Source of the DNA: Gammaproteobacteria bacterium
GTDB taxonomy: Bacteria > Pseudomonadota > Gammaproteobacteria > Eutrophobiales > Eutrophobiaceae
Assembly (NCBI GenBank): GCA_004356415.1
Contig: SMWN01000131.1
Coordinates: 1 to 6,271 of the forward strand
DNA: 6,271 nt
Direction of reading: 5' to 3'
Part shown: positions 4,436 to 6,271 of the stretch, piece by piece
Layout: each line of letters starts with the position of its first letter
Numbering within the stretch: the stretch's first letter is position 1
Translations under genes and position numbers: made by a program
The notes under the pieces: generated by a model
The model's database searches: none
What the model saw: only the letters and a program-made list of their open reading frames with translations
Told to the model about the DNA's origin: nothing

Positions 4436-6271
4436 ATGCCTGAAAATACCAAAAATAGACTGGCCGATGAGACCAGCCCTTATTTACTTCAACATGCTGA
4501 TAATCCAGTCGACTGGTATGCATGGAATGAAGAAGCCTTGAACAAGGCAGTCAAAGAAGACAAGCCCATCCTGCTGTCCATTGGTTATTCTGCCTGCCAC
4601 TGGTGCCACGTCATGGCACACGAGTCATTTGAAGATGCTGAAACCGCAGACATCATGAATACACATTTCATCAATATTAAAGTTGATAGAGAAGAAAGAC
4701 CGGATATCGACAAGATATACCAGACTGCGCAACAAATGTTGACACAAAGAACAGGTGGCTGGCCTTTAACCATGTTCCTGACACCGAAAGATCATATTCC
4801 CTTTTTTGGCGGGACATATTTCCCTGTTGAATCAAAGCATGGCCTGCCCGGCTTCAAGGGACTCCTGGAAAGAATCTCTGATTTCTATCATCAAGAAAAA
4901 GGATCTATCGCCAAACAAAACGATTCTTTTCTGATGAGCCTGCAAACAATGAACGAGCAGCTAGCTTCTGACGAAGCAGTAGATTTAAATCCCGAGCCCC
5001 TGGAAACAGCGACACAACAATTACAGCAAAGTTTTGATTCGCAATTCGGTGGTTTTGGCGGTGCACCCAAATTTCCTCATCCCTCCAATCTTGAGCACCT
5101 ACTTAGACAACATGTACTTAGCCAACATCTGAAAACTAATAGCATTCAACATCAGGCTATCAACATGGTTAATCTCACGCTAAATAAAATGGCCCTTGGC
5201 GGTCTTTATGACCAACTCGGTGGTGGTTTTTATCGCTATTCTGTGGATAGGGAATGGATGATCCCGCATTTTGAGAAAATGCTTTATGACAATGGATTAT
5301 TACTGACACTCTATAGTCAGGCCTGGCAAATCACCAAGGACTCCCTCTATCAACAAGTGGCCACTGGCACTGCAGACTGGGTCATTAACGAAATGCAAAG
5401 CCCTGAAGGCGGCTACTACTCCAGTCTGGATGCCGACTCAGAAGGTGAAGAAGGGAAATTCTATGCCTGGACTAAGGATGAAATTAGCGTCCTGTTAAGC
5501 GAACAGGAATATATTGCCTTCGCAAAACACTATGGTCTGGATCAGGGGCCTAACTTTGAAGGCAAATGGCACCTGCGAGTCACGCATGAAACAACTGATA
5601 CGGAAACACTAGAATTACTTAAGCAAGGCAGAGTAAAACTGATGCAACAACGGTCAACACGTATTCGACCAGGTTGTGATGACAAGATCCTGACCTCATG
5701 GAATGCACTGATGATCAAGGGTATGGCAACCACAGCCTTTACCTTTAACAATGATCGTTATCTGGAATCTGCAGAAAATGCCCTGAAGTTTATACACCAA
5801 AATATGTACGTTGACGGAAAATTACTCGCCACTTACAGAGAGGGTAAAGCACATCTAAACGCCTATCTGGATGACTATGCCTTTCTGATCGACGCTATCC
5901 TTGCTTTTTTACAATGTCGCTGGGATCCAAAGTGGCTGGACATGGCGATTCAACTGGCGGATCAATTACTGGATTCATTTGAGGATAAAGAACATGGTGG
6001 ATATTTTTTCACCTCCCATGATCATGAAAAACTGATCCAGCGCAGTAAATCTTTTATGGACGATGCATTGCCCTCTGGAAATGGTGTGGCAGCCTCTGTG
6101 CTTGGCAAACTGGGGCATTTATTGGGTGATCCCCGCTATGTACAGGCCTCGGAATTGACACTACGGGCTGCCTGGTCCTCGATTGAGCGATATCCGTCCG
6201 CGCATAACGCCCTGCTCCATGCCCTGGAGGAACATATTTCACCCCCCCAAAATGTCATTATTCTGGGGGAA
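4436..6271 (+). CDS. Thioredoxin-domain protein of the YyaL/SPATA20 (DUF255) family, 3' truncated by window
   Basis: The frame from ATG 4436 is open for 612 codons to the window edge; family members such as Bacillus YyaL have close to 690 residues, so perhaps 70-90 are missing. The N-terminal thioredoxin-like domain (about 1-160) begins NRLADETSPYLLQHADNPVDW and carries the redox motif CHWCHVM with Cys54 and Cys57, then VDREERPDID (83-92), TGGWPLTMFLTP (106-117) and FFGGTYFP (123-130). The rest is an alpha/alpha-toroid, six-hairpin-glycosidase-like region with GGFGGAPKFPHPS (205-217), GGGFYRYSVDREWMIPHFEKM (262-282), SLDADSEGEEGKFYAW (330-345), RPGCDDKILTSWNALM (411-426), AYLDDYAFL (476-484) and DALPSGNGVAA (543-553). 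The substrate and physiological role of the family are not established; no signal peptide is seen, so a cytoplasmic location is likely. An in-frame TAG at 4403-4405 and no other start codon fix the ATG. No Shine-Dalgarno is visible. It is divergent from lgt. Confidence 0.93.
   Translation, partial: MPENTKNRLADETSPYLLQHADNPVDWYAWNEEALNKAVKEDKPILLSIGYSACHWCHVMAHESFEDAETADIMNTHFINIKVDREERPDIDKIYQTAQQMLTQRTGGWPLTMFLTPKDHIPFFGGTYFPVESKHGLPGFKGLLERISDFYHQEKGSIAKQNDSFLMSLQTMNEQLASDEAVDLNPEPLETATQQLQQSFDSQFGGFGGAPKFPHPSNLEHLLRQHVLSQHLKTNSIQHQAINMVNLTLNKMALGGLYDQLGGGFYRYSVDREWMIPHFEKMLYDNGLLLTLYSQAWQITKDSLYQQVATGTADWVINEMQSPEGGYYSSLDADSEGEEGKFYAWTKDEISVLLSEQEYIAFAKHYGLDQGPNFEGKWHLRVTHETTDTETLELLKQGRVKLMQQRSTRIRPGCDDKILTSWNALMIKGMATTAFTFNNDRYLESAENALKFIHQNMYVDGKLLATYREGKAHLNAYLDDYAFLIDAILAFLQCRWDPKWLDMAIQLADQLLDSFEDKEHGGYFFTSHDHEKLIQRSKSFMDDALPSGNGVAASVLGKLGHLLGDPRYVQASELTLRAAWSSIERYPSAHNALLHALEEHISPPQNVIILGE

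Noticed and set aside
5542..6242. Two - strand open frames under the DUF255 gene
   Set aside because: The opposite strand codes continuously for conserved DUF255 motifs; these are shadows.

Overview
This window looks like a chromosomal housekeeping segment of a gammaproteobacterium. The evidence is the families present (ComM/YifB, ApaG-ApaH, an E. coli-length ThyA, FolA, Lgt), the clustering of apaGH near folA and of lgt-thyA-folA, and a moderate base composition. I cannot name a genus from the sequence alone. No transposase, tRNA, rRNA, CRISPR array or phage gene is visible, and no stretch above 300 bases lacks a gene.

Layout. On the + strand are the last 93 codons of a ComM/YifB-type AAA+ ATPase (1-282), then apaG (324-701), apaH (704-1531, two bases after apaG) and a 162-codon macro-domain gene (1595-2083) behind a 63-base gap that holds an imperfect hairpin. 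On the - strand, reading right to left, is a compact run lgt (4339-3545), thyA (3511-2717) and folA (2708-2223), probably one operon. Between the convergent macro and folA genes, the - strand carries 49 open codons directly after the folA stop. These read like the last strands of an outer-membrane beta-barrel protein and are probably a gene remnant. To the right of lgt is a 96-base divergent intergenic region with a 14-bp tandem repeat and a palindrome. A large thioredoxin-fold/DUF255 protein then runs on the + strand off the right edge (4436-6271, incomplete).

How the genes fit together. ThyA converts dUMP to dTMP and leaves dihydrofolate, which FolA recycles, so their adjacency is a direct metabolic pairing. 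Lgt starts lipoprotein maturation and is a frequent neighbour of thyA. ApaH hydrolyses Ap4A-type dinucleotides, and ApaG is its usual partner. The macro-domain protein probably acts on ADP-ribose derivatives, so the + strand group leans towards adenosine-nucleotide metabolite control, although the macro gene has its own leader.

The region is mostly ordinary. The points that deserve a second look are the orphan beta-barrel tail behind folA, an Asn-to-Asp change at a key position of the macro domain, and the repeat structures at the lgt / DUF255 divergent promoter and ahead of the macro gene.
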